A DNA stretch of 64,000 nt from Mucidula mucida (lineage: Eukaryota; Basidiomycota; Agaricomycetes; Agaricales; Physalacriaceae): the NCBI GenBank assembly GCA_015501055.1, contig JADNYV010000016.1, positions 124,001 to 188,000 on the forward strand, written 5' to 3'. The position numbers and the translations under genes were made by a program. A model generated the notes under the pieces. The model worked only from the letters and a program-made list of their open reading frames with translations. It made no database searches and was not told where the DNA came from. Shown piece after piece: positions 1 through 20,673 of the stretch (position 1 is the stretch's first letter; every line of letters starts with the position of its first letter).

Positions 1-1801
1 GCGCAGGTTTGGGTTCTCCTGGTAGTAATTGCGCCGGGGTCGAGCCTCGAGGTGATATCGACGTAATGTTGTCGATGCGTGCCCAGGGCATCATAAACTC
101 TCCTCGGGAAAAGTTTAACATCCAGGAATTCAACGTCTTACGTTCCCCGAGTAGCCCTCGCGAACAAACATTCTCCTCTTCATCATCTTCTCACTCCACT
201 CGTTCACAACCCGCGACACCTAAACCAGCACCAGCCGGCGCCGTCTCGACCTCAAGGGCTTGTTTACCGGCAACACGCGCCCCCGTTCAGGGTCCCGCGC
301 GACCTCCATTGAGTCCGACAGTCTCGATAATGAAGACACCTTCGGATCAATGGGCACTAATTTACTCCATATGTCCCATCCCTCTATGCCAGTCGTCACC
401 GCCAAAGATCTGGACAGGAAAATCATAACGGACGACGAGCTCGACGATGGTCCGGGCATCTCACACCCGTTCAGTGCAAGCTTTCATCGAGAGCGAGTTA
501 ATCGGACGTTGTCGATGGGTGCTGTTCCTTTACAGCCTCCACCTCGCACGAAACGGTGGACAACGACAGGCAACCTGACAACTGACATAGCCGTTTATAA
601 ACATGTCAACGGGAACCAGAGCGACATTGGTCTTACTCATGAACGCGGCACTACAGAACCTTCGCCAACCTTGTTGCCTAATGGATTCCGGACGCCTGAA
701 CAGAAAGCACGCGAACCTTCGATACGCAGTGTTTCTACACTCGCTTCTGCGGATGGTGCCAGTATTAGCACTAAGCGCAGTTCAAGTGTGAAGCGGTGGT
801 CGCGACAGCTACCATTGCCAAAACGCTTGACGCCACCGATGGGCCCCCCGCCAGCCATACCGACCAGTCAGTCTCCTCCTCGTTCTCACCCATACACAGG
901 TGACCGGCCACCAAGCCGTGATTCATCTATATACTCCGCGAACAGCGCAAAAACTCCATCTTTTCAAAAGAGAGCATCAGGCTCATCGTATATGAGTGTT
1001 ACTTCGACGACTACATCGGCCCATTCAGTTGCGCCGTCTCAGACTAATAGCACCATTTCGCATACCCGTCCAGGTTCCTCCCATCGAACGTCGATACCTC
1101 CACCAATTCGTCCTGCGCCGACGTCTGCGCTACCGCCGGCGCCTGTCGAGCAGCCATCTGTCCGGAAGGCTACCAAGTCCTTCAGGATGTCCTTGATGGC
1201 GCCCAAACCTCCTCCATCTATTGCGCCTCCTCCCACTCCGAGTGACTACCGATCCCGCCGCAGTAGTGCGAGCGCATCGGTCAGAAGCAGTCTTGCTCCC
1301 ATACCCTCATCGCCGAATCCCTCCTTGTCACATTTACGCCAACCTCAACAAACGACACCCACCCCGTCAATCTCTTCCTCTCGTGCATCCTCCCTCAAAC
1401 AACGCCTTCGCATTCTCAGCGCGCCTTCGCCGACCAACCTGAGCAATAGCCATTTGTCATCTTTGATGACGCCTACGCCGCCGCTTACGCCCACGTCGCT
1501 GTCGCCGACCGCCACGCTGGGAAACTCGATACTTAACGGCCATGGAGACAAGTTCAACTATGACCACAGCTATCTGCAGTTGTATACGCCCATCACGCCG
1601 ACTGCGCCAAAGGGCCATGTTCCGTTGTCGATTGATGACGAGCCGGTGTTGAGGTCGCTGTCTCCGCCTCCGCGGCGCATGTCGCGGCAGATCAACGCGC
1701 CGGAGAAGGAGGCGGTCTTTGAGCGCGTTGCGCCGGAGAATGTGCCCCTCCCGCTCTCACCGCGCGCGTCCGTCATCTCTCTCGGGTTGCTGACCATGTA
1801 A
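1..1801 (+). CDS. Ser/Pro-rich protein, 3' part only
   Basis: The gene enters from the left edge and ends with TAA at 1799-1801. An open frame from about 224 to 1801 encodes more than 500 residues rich in Ser, Pro and Thr. It has basic patches such as KRWSRQLPLPKR and repeated short proline runs (PPPRTKRW, MGPPPAIP). There is no folded domain or membrane segment I can recognise, so it reads as a long disordered tail. Upstream (about 9-230) a different frame also looks coding (INSPREKFNIQEFNVLRSP). An intron or a frameshift must therefore lie around 135-262, but no short GT-AG pair gave a convincing joint. The protein could be a cytoskeletal, polarity or signalling scaffold; no function is claimed. 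Confidence 0.65.
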
Positions 1802-2412
1802 ATTCTTTTCCTTTGGGGGGTTGCTTTCTTTATTATTACGTTCTTGTCATTTGCTTTCACACATTCTTGATTTTTGCATGTACCTTACTTACTCCACGGA
1901 TTTGGGATGTAACGATTTATGTAGACGTACGATTTGCCACGCAGAGAATTATTACTAAACCATTACCAACAGTTTGCGTTGAGAGAACTGGTGTGCATTA
2001 TCTTGCGTTCCTCAACGCGCAACGATTCGTGATTACCCATTAAGTTCAAATGCAAGGAATTTCCTCTTGTTTCTGTTGATCATGAGAACTCAAGTACCCA
2101 TGTCTCATTCTCTCGGTAAGGACACATTTAAGACTTGTTGAGAACGAAACTACGCCACCTTCTTGACAGCTGCTTCTCTTTTCGAATACTTAGAGTGTAA
2201 TATTGACATTCTTTATGTGCCTCTGACATACTAAGGCTATTCAGATTGGACCGACAACTACGACGCTGCTGAAAAGTCGTCTCTGCTTTCATCCAGTACA
2301 GTTCTTCGCTCGCGCATACTACATTCAATCAATTGAACGAACAATATACTACATGTACGATACATAGAATTACACAACAAAATAAGTGACGTGAGTACCC
2401 AAAGCAACATGA
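1802..2412. other. Convergent intergenic region
   Basis: About 610 bp separate the end of the Ser/Pro-rich gene from the end of PRP8, which converge here. It is AT-richer than the flanking coding sequence. Only short, unconvincing open frames are present. It probably carries the two 3' untranslated regions. No RNA gene or repeat was recognised. Confidence 0.6.
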
Positions 2413-11290
<8,878 letters not shown>

Positions 11291-11682
11291 CCTGCGAGAC
11301 GGTACCGACAACGTCAAGGCAGAAGGAAAGTGAGCTTGGTGTTGCTCTCTATTTGTCATTGACGTTGATACAGTGACTCTAGCCGAGACGCCGACTTTAA
11401 ACAAAAACACCTCTCCAGAGAAACCCAATATCTATGTTTATTACAATGAAAATGCTATAGATACAATGCAGTTATATACAGAACTTCCGACAAGCGATTA
11501 ATCAGGCCTGCCGGAGAAGACAGTTTATACAATAAATGACTGCCCAGCACGAGCGAGAAAGCAATAGAGATAGCAAGTGTAATGTTATTTCACCGTACAC
11601 GGATTTCCCAAACCCCAGGATGATTTTAGAGGACCTTGAAAATCGATCAAGTAACGCACACCTAGAGGCCACGAGATACTCA

Positions 11683-13509
11683 CTACAACGAGGTTGAGGC
11701 ATCCTCTTCCGTGTAATCTTCCTCCCCTTCATCTTCATAGTCCAAGTCCTCTGCGTCATCTTCCCCCGTCCACTCGATTTCCACGGGCACCCACGTCCGT
11801 TCCACTAAACAACCACCATTCTGGACTATTGAGGCCATATCGGGAGGCTTGGAAACAATATTCAACGGGATCGTCCATTTGATCTCTCGCCCGCCCACTG
11901 ATATCCACGCCGAAATGATACTGTGAATCCTTTGCCCCTCTAGTTCTCTGAGCCTGAAAATCTCCAACCGTGGCAGAATTCCCCGAACAGACTGCTTCCT
12001 GAGAACAATACCACTTGTTGACCCGCGTCCAGACCTTGACCTGACAACAGAGTTGCTCCTAGAACTGAGCGGACGAGGAACCGGGCCCTCCGGTAACTGC
12101 CACTCCAAGTCCGTCTCTTTCTCGCCTTTCGCGTCACTCGTTCCCGCGGCGCACGGTGGCGTAGGTGTCCGATGTGTCCCCCTTCGATAGGAACCCTCTG
12201 CCTCGGAATCTTCGTCGGCGCTGTTGGCATCGTACTGGCCCTTCGCCGCCGACGCTTGTTTATCGTCTCCTTCGGATGCAGTAATAAACACCTTCCAACC
12301 TTCGCCGCCACATACCCTCGAGAAGTCTATATCCAAGCGCTGAACGCCCACCAAGGACCGAATTAGACCGGAGAAACTCGAGAGTGAACACTCCAACGCC
12401 GTAATGGTCAAATCGACGAGCAGATGGAGGTTGGGAAGAGGCTTGTGGACAAAAACAGCACGGTTGCTATTCGTTCGAACACCGATCAGCAGCCCGACAA
12501 CGTTGGAGTAGCTCTGCTCCGCCTCGGATAGTCCCATCGTCAACTTGGTCACCCCTGGAAAGACAACTCCTTCAAACACCCTGCACAAGTAGTCCGAATC
12601 CAAATCAACCAGGGACAGTTCCACTAGTGTGTCCAGAACGATGGGTGTAGTCGGGTGCTCGCTAGACCAAGCGATAGATGATGGCCAAGCGTTCGCTTTG
12701 GTGCCATCCGAAATTCTTGGCCCACTGTAGTGCAATAATAAGCGTCTGAGACTAGGGGAGCCGCGAAGCATATTATCCCAATAGATGTACGACGGACGGA
12801 CATTGTCCAGGTGAAGCGCAAGCTCGAGTGACTCGAGGTGATGGAGGTATGGAGATTCGTCCCATGGAAGGTTAACCCCAATCAGGGATACGTTCTTGAT
12901 TTTTGGCAAGTCGTTGGAGAAAATCATAACGGGGCGCCGATAGGTTGCAATGTACAAGTCGGCTGAAGAATCAAAATCTTCAAAGTGGTACAACTGGAGT
13001 GTTTCGAGGTTGGGGCCGGGGCCGCATGAGCTGAGGTATTGACGCGCGACGAGTTTGCAGTCATTATTACGGATTTTAAGATGGAATGAACGCCAGCGCT
13101 GCACGTGGGGAACAAGGAGTTGAAAGATGGTATGCAGTTCTTCGAGGTAAAGTGTAACCTTTGGTATGTGGTCGCGCTGAGCGACCGTGGAAATCAGAAT
13201 GTCAAAAGTGGTCGCGGACTCTGGGCGACACCGGGAGAGGAAGACACGCGCCCTATTGATATGGAGGGGTTCGTGGAAGTGGAGCGTAGACCAGAGACAC
13301 GAGGTGCGCAGAGCAATAGTGCGCCAACCGCGACATATCTGAGATACGGTGATCTGAAAGTCCTGTGGGGGTGAATTGTAGAATGTGTTCTGCACGGGCT
13401 TGAACAGGAACGGAGAATCGGTGTAGGGGTATTCAAAATTCGCACCGAGAACGAATATTCGAGTGATGAGTTCGATGGGGAGGGAGTGAATGGTGGTGGT
13501 GGTGGTCAT
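11683..13509 (-). CDS. F-box protein, 608 aa
   Basis: This is a single uninterrupted frame from ATG at 13507-13509. An F-box-like motif lies at the N-terminus (SLPIELITRIFVLGANFE, residues ~8-25), followed by SQICRGWRTIALRTSCLWSTLHF (~57-79), the pattern of the large Agaricomycete F-box family. Such proteins usually recruit substrates to SCF ubiquitin ligases through SKP1. The middle holds irregular leucine-rich stretches (LESLELALHLDNV, LVELSLVDLDSDYL), probably a degenerate LRR array. A low-complexity basic and Ser-rich insert is at about residues 400-500. The tail is strongly acidic (DDAEDLDYEDEGEEDYTEED). The substrate is unknown. Confidence 0.85.
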   Translation of the reverse strand: MTTTTTIHSLPIELITRIFVLGANFEYPYTDSPFLFKPVQNTFYNSPPQDFQITVSQICRGWRTIALRTSCLWSTLHFHEPLHINRARVFLSRCRPESATTFDILISTVAQRDHIPKVTLYLEELHTIFQLLVPHVQRWRSFHLKIRNNDCKLVARQYLSSCGPGPNLETLQLYHFEDFDSSADLYIATYRRPVMIFSNDLPKIKNVSLIGVNLPWDESPYLHHLESLELALHLDNVRPSYIYWDNMLRGSPSLRRLLLHYSGPRISDGTKANAWPSSIAWSSEHPTTPIVLDTLVELSLVDLDSDYLCRVFEGVVFPGVTKLTMGLSEAEQSYSNVVGLLIGVRTNSNRAVFVHKPLPNLHLLVDLTITALECSLSSFSGLIRSLVGVQRLDIDFSRVCGGEGWKVFITASEGDDKQASAAKGQYDANSADEDSEAEGSYRRGTHRTPTPPCAAGTSDAKGEKETDLEWQLPEGPVPRPLSSRSNSVVRSRSGRGSTSGIVLRKQSVRGILPRLEIFRLRELEGQRIHSIISAWISVGGREIKWTIPLNIVSKPPDMASIVQNGGCLVERTWVPVEIEWTGEDDAEDLDYEDEGEEDYTEEDASTSL

Positions 13510-13817
13510 GAAGAAAGTGCATGTGGGCAGAAGAAAGCTTCATTGATGGATGTCCTCATCAGACAAGGAATGTTCGTTTTCGCAGGGTCCTGTCTTGTTT
13601 CCCGCATCACAAGCCGTAAAATTCAATAGCTGACGTTAACGGTGCTTGGATCTGTCCTGCTCAAGTGAATTGAACGGCTTAAGTCGCATTTCAAATTGCT
13701 CAACATGTCGATCATTCTATATTCATCTTGCCATTTTGGTTCAGTACCACCACCACCACCGCCACATATTCGAGCCATGTATCTCCGAATATCTAAATTA
13801 GGATCGCACTACAAGTA

Positions 13818-15443
13818 CTACTTTCCCCCTTGGACTCGCCCAAAATTTTCCCGATGCAGCGCGGAGACTACTACATCGGCCTGGCCCACCAAAAGACCAC
13901 CTTGATCTTCGTCTCCAATCCACGCCGCAGCCTCGACTCTGAATGCCTTGGTCCCTGCCAGCCGTAAAAACTCCATGGGTATGGGAACCCAGAACTTCAT
14001 GTACCACCCATTTTTGCACATCTCTGTGTCAAATGGCTCCGAGTCCTCATCCGCTCCTACCGCCTCGTACTCAGAATCCTCGTCACCACACTCAGGGTCT
14101 TTTCGACTACGGCGCTGTGCTTCAAAGGCATCCCTACCTTTAGGCCCAACGCGTCTCCTTGGCATCACCACTCGCCTGGATAGTTTGCGCCAGAAGGGAC
14201 GAATGCATATTCCTCGCTCAAAGTGGAACATTCCCGCCTTCAACGAGGAGGCCTCGTTGTAGCCCACGTTTACGTCGGCCGGGTGCACTGGCGGATCACC
14301 TGTCAGCCCAGGATAGTTAAACGAGCGACAACGTATGTCCAGCAGCCTGATGTCCGGTGCAATCGGCACATCTTCGATTAGGTCGTTCTGTTCTCGCGTT
14401 ACTATGAGCATTCTTGCAGGTATGAGCACCAGATTTCTGCAAGCATGAGCTCTTATCAACAAAGCGATGCAGCACATAAATAACGACTCACTCGTGATGA
14501 AGTTCATCGTCCCAGATATCGTAATATTTCTCGTACATCAACACCTCGACAGCTAGATCCTGCACGCCGAACTCTACTCTTGACGGCTTCTCTCTGTTAT
14601 TCTTCGCACACTGTCCAAGAGTGGTCTCTCGGTTCGAAGTAGCCATCTTCGGCGTTGGTCTTCTGCAGAAATTGAACCGCTCCGGGATGATACCGTTCTT
14701 CGTACAGCTTTGCACGCCCTTTTCGAGCCATAGCGAAGGCGATACACTCAGCCACGGTCCGTGAGGGACGCGGAATGGTACGCGTTTTCGCTCAAATAAC
14801 GACGCTCCTAGTCCTTGGTCTGCAGGTGCATTACTTGTGGGGAAGGCATACAGATTTGTGTTATCCTCATCTGGTATCTCCGGGATGTCGTCTGGATTTG
14901 GGATTGCCTGATGGCCTTCGTCCTCTTTTGCCGAGCCGTCCGCCAACGCGGCGAGACTAGTCGCTGAAGGAACGCGTCGAAGCGTATTATTCTGAGATTG
15001 CGAATGGCGCGGTTCGCGTATTGTCTCTTGGAATCACTTCTCCTTTTTCTCGTCTGGGGGACAAAGAGCGGATTCTCGTATACACGGTTCCTCCCACGTG
15101 TGCTGATGGTGGCGTTGAAATCGATGGCTTTCTCCGAATCATCATCGTCTTCAGTGGGTCTCGGTGTGGATGGATGGAGATGCATGACATCGTCGTCCGG
15201 TGTGGGTGTCTGACAGCGGGACTGGTCGCTTGTCGGTTCAAGGAGAATAGTAGCAGTGGCGCTCATTGCAGGTCGGGATATCTTGGGGAGATTACGCTGC
15301 TTTACCCATTCCGATTGTCGACGTTTCTTATATGACGGAGGTCGCGGGTCCACAGTGGCTTCGTCAATGGTCACTGTAAACGACGAACAATGGGCACTCA
15401 TTTCGGGCACGGCCAAATCAGGCAGCTTTCGCACTTTGACCAT
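13818..15443 (-). CDS. Uncharacterised protein with acidic central region
   Basis: Three exons are inferred. Exon 1 runs 15443-15038 (start MVKVRKLPDLAVPEM). The intron at 15037-14964 (74 nt) gives the in-frame joint KRRTTSLAALADGSAKEDE. Exon 2 runs to 14492. The intron at 14491-14437 (55 nt, GTGAGT donor) joins DDELHHE to NLVLIPARMLIVTRE. The last exon ends at 13818. The N-terminal third is Pro/Asp-rich and looks disordered. The central part has the segment LAVEVLMYEKYYDIWDDELHH. The C-terminal part has a basic run (RRVVMPRRRVGPKGRD), an acidic run (DPECGDEDSEYEAVGADEDSE), then a conserved-looking end (GWYMKFWVPIPMEFLRLAGTKAFRVEA). I do not recognise the family. Confidence 0.7.
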
Positions 15444-16759
15444 TATGATTCAGGTTCGAGAGGATTTCCCATTGTCATTGTCCTACGTGGCTCTTGTATG
15501 GCTCTCTCGGATAATCAGTTTGAACTCTTTGCGGCGCATCTCTAGGCCTATGTTCTTCTTTTCCGTGTTTGCTATGGTAAGGATCTTCGACCTATTTCCC
15601 CTAAATAAACCAAGAAGTTCGCAAAGTTTTGTAAACAGGAGCATTTCTGAAGTTGGGTCAGCGCTCGGGTACTCACCTCGGCATAGTACCTCGGCGCGCC
15701 CGCTTTGGTCTGCTGCTATTTTGGGCAATTTTTCTCTTTTTTCGAAAGGATCTTCACAGACCGGCTGTAGGGTGTTGCAGTGGTAACCGTTGCAAAAGTC
15801 AAATTCAGACCGGACCGCCAAACATACATGCCGAGGGATCCACGACCTCAAGTAGCCTCAACTCTCTTTTCCCGCTCCATGTGGGTATGGGGGCGTTGAT
15901 GCGCAGCATAGTACATATGCTACATACACATGTACAAACTGTCGTGAGTGCACCTAAACTCTCTTTGACGGGGAACAACTTATTTATCCCGACAGCGCGC
16001 CGTAAGGAGACAACTTGGAAGACAGCTTGGATCATCACTGATTTGCCTCTGCAAGTCAACAATCTCTATGTGACACTCCAATCTCACTGATTCAATCATT
16101 CGCAAACGATATCCTTAGAACTGGTGCGCCACAAAGGAAATGCACAGAGCAACATTCATCAAAGCGGATCTTACCGACTGTCATTTTCCTGTGATGTACT
16201 TAATTCAACATCATCACGCATCGCACTGTCGCTGTGATGCGGACGAGTCGATGGCAACGCGAACGCTTTCGGAACTACAGCCAGGGAGGAGGCTGGTTGG
16301 AGGGAGGGCTGGGACAAAAAGGTACATTTGCCGTTGGGCGACGGGAAACTCAAAATGCCGCCTGCACGAGAAATGCACTATACATGGACATACAGGAGCT
16401 CTCGTAACTAAGCATGCAGTTCGCAATCGACGCCCAAATCGCGAAAAGAGGAGGTACGCAGGGCTGGACAGTTTTTGGTTGCCATAAAAGGCAGCCGAAC
16501 TTCCTATCTGGGAGAGAAGCTTCAGTCGGCCCTTCTTTCCATCGTTTCGCGATAACTCACAGGACCCTGTACTTTGTGATGGAGCGTGGTACCCAAGTCA
16601 AATTTTCTCTCTCTGTCTCCCTCTCCTCACATCGGGTCTGCTAGAACACCTTTGGGTCCTCTCGTTCTACGCGCTAGAACGACACCCGTCACGCTCTTTT
16701 GCACCAACATTCGTTAGATAACCCTCTGTATAGACACACCCAGCTGGACTCTCACTCAA
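15444..16759. other. Divergent intergenic region, 1.3 kb
   Basis: This region separates the start of the minus-strand acidic protein (15443) from the start of the plus-strand SH3 membrane protein (16760), so it should hold both promoters. The last ~200 bp before 16760 are C/T-rich, as is usual for fungal core promoters and 5' leaders. Several short frames exist but none has coding character. A frame on the minus strand at 15483-15700 (MLLFTKLCELLGLFRGNRSK) could be a 5' exon but has no support. Confidence 0.5.
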
Positions 16760-18522
16760 ATGCCGCTTTACCACGAGCCAGCCCATCGCATGCGCTCACA
16801 CCGCGCGTTGCTCGAAAACCGTGAACCTGCCTTGATCAACCTGCCCGTATCTATACCCGATGTACCTCTTCTCAGTCCTCTCCTCACACCCCTTATCGCT
16901 GGTGAAAACCAGCAGGCCACTGCTACTGCTACGCCCACTCTCACATCGCCCCCTTCCTCCTCGCCTTCATCAGATACCGGAGACAGTTCCGAGTCGAACT
17001 CTGGCTCAGATGACTCTACGAGCGGTGGTTCAGACGATGGTGGGTCGGGCGGCAACTCAGGAGGTTCCAGCGCTGGCGGTGGGTCTTCTGCCAATAATGG
17101 CAGCGGCTCAATACCCACCACTTTGCCCTCTGGTTCGTCGCCTTCTAGCGGTGCATCCTCGGGCCAAAGCAGCAAAAGCTCGGGATCTGGTGCTGCGTCA
17201 GCAACCTCATCTGCAGGAGGCGTAAAAAGCTCGGACTTACCTGGTGGTGGTGGGTTATCCTCTAGTTCCAGCTTGGGTTCCAACGGAGGGAGTGGTAGCG
17301 TAGCATCGGGCTTCCCCACAGCATTTGGAGGTGCCGTCGTCAACGTGGGTGGTGCTCAAGCGACACCTTCCCTCGACGCACTGTCTGGGGAGCCTTCCTC
17401 TGCTCCCGACGGAACGATGGCTTACGGGGGCACCAACACTGGAGACACATCAGATGGTGATTCTCCCACATCCACTGATGGGTCCTCGCCTTCCCCCAAC
17501 ACAAGCGGGGCGCTCTCCACTGGTGGTATCGTAGCCATCGTCGTCGTGCTCTCTATATGCCTTCTAGCGCTGCTCCTCTTCTTCGTCCGTCGGAGGTACC
17601 GCTCAAAGCGCTCTGAGCGCAGCCAGTGGTGGTTCTCGAATATGTCTAAGGATAATATGCAATGGGGCACTGGCCCTGGGAGCCAGACTGCCACTGTTGG
17701 TACAGCCTCAGTGCGGAGCAGCTTTGCCACGACGTATGACTTTGCGAGCCCTTCGGCGTCCTTCGACCACTCTGTTGTACCTATGCCTCCACCCATGGTG
17801 GAGGTTCGTGATACCCACACTCCTGGAATGACTCTCCAAAAGACTCCGATTCTCGTTAACATTGAACATACCACGTCCAATGATACCGGCACCGGCAGAG
17901 TATCTGTGTATAGCCAGAGAAGCATGTCGAGCGATCCATATTCGCAGTTCTTGGTCGTTCGCGAGCCGGAGAATGGCAAGCTTGTACCGGAGATCGCCAC
18001 GCCCATGTCTGTTCGCCCTTTCACTCCCTCAGAATCCTTCGCCTTCCCCCAGCCTCCTCCTAAACACGCATTAGGTGATTTGTCCATGAATGGATTCAAC
18101 GGAGGCACCGCGGACATTCAGCCAGATTCACCTGTAAATCCTTTCGCCGATATTCCGGTGAGGCCTCTTCCCACTACACCAGTCTCCGCATTCGAGATCA
18201 TCTGCCGGCCTTTCTCTCCAACACTGCATGATGAGTTGGCTGTCGATGCGGGAGATCGCGTGACCGTTTTGAAGGTGTTCGACGACGGGTGGGCATTGGT
18301 TGAGAAGGCTCCTATTGAGGACCGTAGTGGTAAGGGCAAAGGAAAGGCTGTCCCGACGCAGCCTGGTTTGATTCCCATTGACTGCTTGAGGGAGGCAGGA
18401 CAACCTCTCCCGGCGTTTTTGGCCGCGAAGAGAGTTAGCAGTTATGCGACTTCCGCCGGGGCCGCCTACTGTAAGTTCTTCCTTTGCTAGACGCAGATCA
18501 ACCTACTAATCTAGCGTCGTAG
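16760..18522 (+). CDS. Single-pass membrane protein with C-terminal SH3 domain
   Basis: ATG at 16760. Residues ~55-250 form a Ser/Gly/Thr-rich, mucin-like extracellular stalk. Residues ~255-277 form one transmembrane helix (GGIVAIVVVLSICLLALLLFF) followed by a basic stop-transfer (VRRRYRSKRSER). The cytoplasmic tail ends in an SH3 domain at ~477-545 (FEIICRPFSPTLHDELAVDAGD, then DGWALVEK and GLIPIDCL). This architecture recalls fungal membrane sensors or polarity proteins such as Fus1 or Sho1, but no orthology is claimed. No clear signal peptide is visible, so insertion may rely on the single helix. A 44-nt intron at 18471-18514 (donor GTAAGT, CTAAT branch-like site) leaves a final 8-nt exon that encodes Ser-Ser and TAG at 18520-18522. 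Confidence 0.85.
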
Positions 18523-18848
18523 GATGCCGTTCCACCAATTCTTTCTGTACATAATGTCAGAATTGTCGTTGAACTGCTGCGCTGTTGATTCAAGTTATAC
18601 CATAACCCATTCTTCAGGGAAGAACCATTCGCTTTCTTGTCATCTTTGCTTTTATCGATACGCATTGCCGGTTTTTCTGTCTGCTCATACTATCACAGTG
18701 TACTACTTATGATACTTATTTATTTGATACGGATTGCAATGTACACCGAGGCTTTTTGTGCCTTTTGAGATCGACTGACAAAGCGAGTAGTCATCCTCTC
18801 AATGTCCTTCGCCGACATGTTACACATCTTGGGTCACTAAGTCCTAGG

Positions 18849-20247
18849 ATGGGCATCTACGATCTCCCAGTCGAAACTCTCGAGGAGATCCTCCTGCACG
18901 CAGACCCCATCGACGTTGCCTCCCTCTCTCAATCTTCGCGCCTATTCGCACGGCTAATCTACCAGCAAGCGGACCAACATATATGGCGATGGCTCTACCT
19001 CTGCCAGGCCCTCGATGATCCCCGCGGATGCGTACATATCACTGGACGGCGTCGGGACGCCGACAGTCTTGACTGGAAGACCGAGCTCCAGGCTGTCATG
19101 CGTGCACGCATGATTTTAGACGACGTATTCATCTGTCGCCCGTGCGAGCGTGTCGCCGTGCTCGAGACGTTAGTGAAACTGGTAGAATGGGTACCGCCCC
19201 TACCCGCTCAGTCGAGAAACCTTGTCTGGGTCGGCGGGTATCTCGCTGATGGGAGGTTGATTGACAAGCACAATGTTACATGGCAGCAAGATGCGGATGA
19301 GCGCCAATTACGGTCCAAATTGCACGTCTACTTTGGAACGACGCCGGAGGATACGAGTCGTGCGGCGACAGTGCGTTCGAGAGCGTATGTATATGATTTC
19401 AGGCATTATACATGGGCGACAGACTTTGGCCCGTTCTTGGATAACCGCAAGATAGATTGGGAGTTTTTGCAGGCGCTGCGGCATTCTATCAGTGTACATC
19501 TGGATGAGACTGTCGGAGAGATGAGCTTGCCGTTGACGCAGATATCTATGCCCAGCGACGAGGATTGGAAGCGCGATTGGGCAGGTGTAGAAGGAACCTG
19601 GGATTGTGCTTTTGTTTTTGTGATCATTTGAGCCTTACTGGTATGCCATCCACTTTGGTTTGACTCTTCTTCTCACTCAAACTTGCTCTTCAGAGTACAA
19701 TCAATCTGCAGTACGTGGATCAACTTCGATCGCTCTCTCGCGCCCTAAATCTACATAGACAGCAGCTGGCCAATTGAATACATCAATGTTCGAAGATCCC
19801 GATAATGGCGACATCTTTCGTTCTATTCCAGTCATCCTTCGCGTGCTCCAGGTCGTCGATGATCCTAATCATCCCCGTCACCCCCGGATCTACTTTGGTG
19901 GGGAGATGGGCGGAATGTCCAGCGCCACGATGAGCGGGTTTGTCTACATGTCTCATGATGATCAAGTATGCTGGCGTTTCGTGAGTTATCATGTAGTGGA
20001 ACGCTCCAGTCCAACTTACAAGTACGTCTCAGCGTTCTGGGGAACAAGTAAATCCCATCTGGAGTTCCGAAGGTGTCCAGGTCGGAGGATTGAGGTCTCA
20101 ATACGGAGTACTGGGAACGTGGACTACTACATTCCATCAACCCTTTGATCCTGTCGGTAAGTTCAGACTCGAGTGTTGGCATGCGCAGAACTAGACGTTG
20201 ATTTACTGTCAGGTCCTTTTTGGTTAAGGAAAATTGTAGATGAGTAG
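18849..20247 (+). CDS. F-box protein with probable 1-nt frameshift
   Basis: Start at 18849 gives MGIYDLPVETLEEILLHADP, a typical F-box. Exon 1 stays open to TGA at 19629-19631, but the conserved family continuation (CFCDHLSLTEYNQS) lies in another frame from about 19605. One missing base there would restore it. Downstream exons are cleanly spliced at introns 19641-19693, 19711-19758, 19981-20032 and 20157-20212. They encode DIFRSIPVILRVLQVVDDP, RIYFGGEMGGMSSATMSGFV, GEQVNPIWSSEGVQVGGLRS and VGPFWLRKIVDE, ending TAG at 20245-20247. This order is the usual Agaricomycete F-box layout, whose C-terminal half probably binds a substrate. Either the gene is recently broken or the assembly has a base error. 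Confidence 0.75.
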
Positions 20248-20611
20248 CCAATGTTGTAATTTAACAGTTATTAAATATATTTATCCGTTTCTGGCTTGCT
20301 ACATACACCCGCGTTCCAAGTCAGTCGCGTCGAAACAACTGTTGTCTCCGTATGGTCAACAATGGTAGGGTATGAGGGAGCAGGGCGATGGTAACCAGCC
20401 TCGTCGGCCCGACGCACCTGAGAAACTGAGGTGATTATGTGATCGTGATTAGTGTGAAGAAGCCGCGCCCTCCGTTCTCACCATCACGTCCGGTTATTCT
20501 CAACTGTGGTTGCTGCGTCAGACCGCGTCTAGCCAATGAGAATAGTTCGACTAAAACATGCGCTGTCGACGACGCGTTTACGTTCTTGTCCTAGAGGGGT
20601 TGCATCTGACA

Positions 20612-20618
20612 TATAAAA
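20612..20618 (+). promoter_or_regulatory. TATA box of the extended-SDR reductase
   Basis: TATAAAA lies 56 bp before the ATG at 20674, and the leader between them is pyrimidine-rich. The spacing suits a short 5' leader. Confidence 0.6.
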
Positions 20619-20673
20619 GTCAGACCATCCTCTACTCCAGATTCATATCTCCCACTTCACCACCGTCTTCCAA

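Noticed and set aside
16768..17343. Long minus-strand open frame opposite the Ser/Gly-rich stalk
   Set aside because: Pro/Leu/Glu composition is the mirror of the repetitive plus-strand coding sequence; no independent start, splice or family signal.
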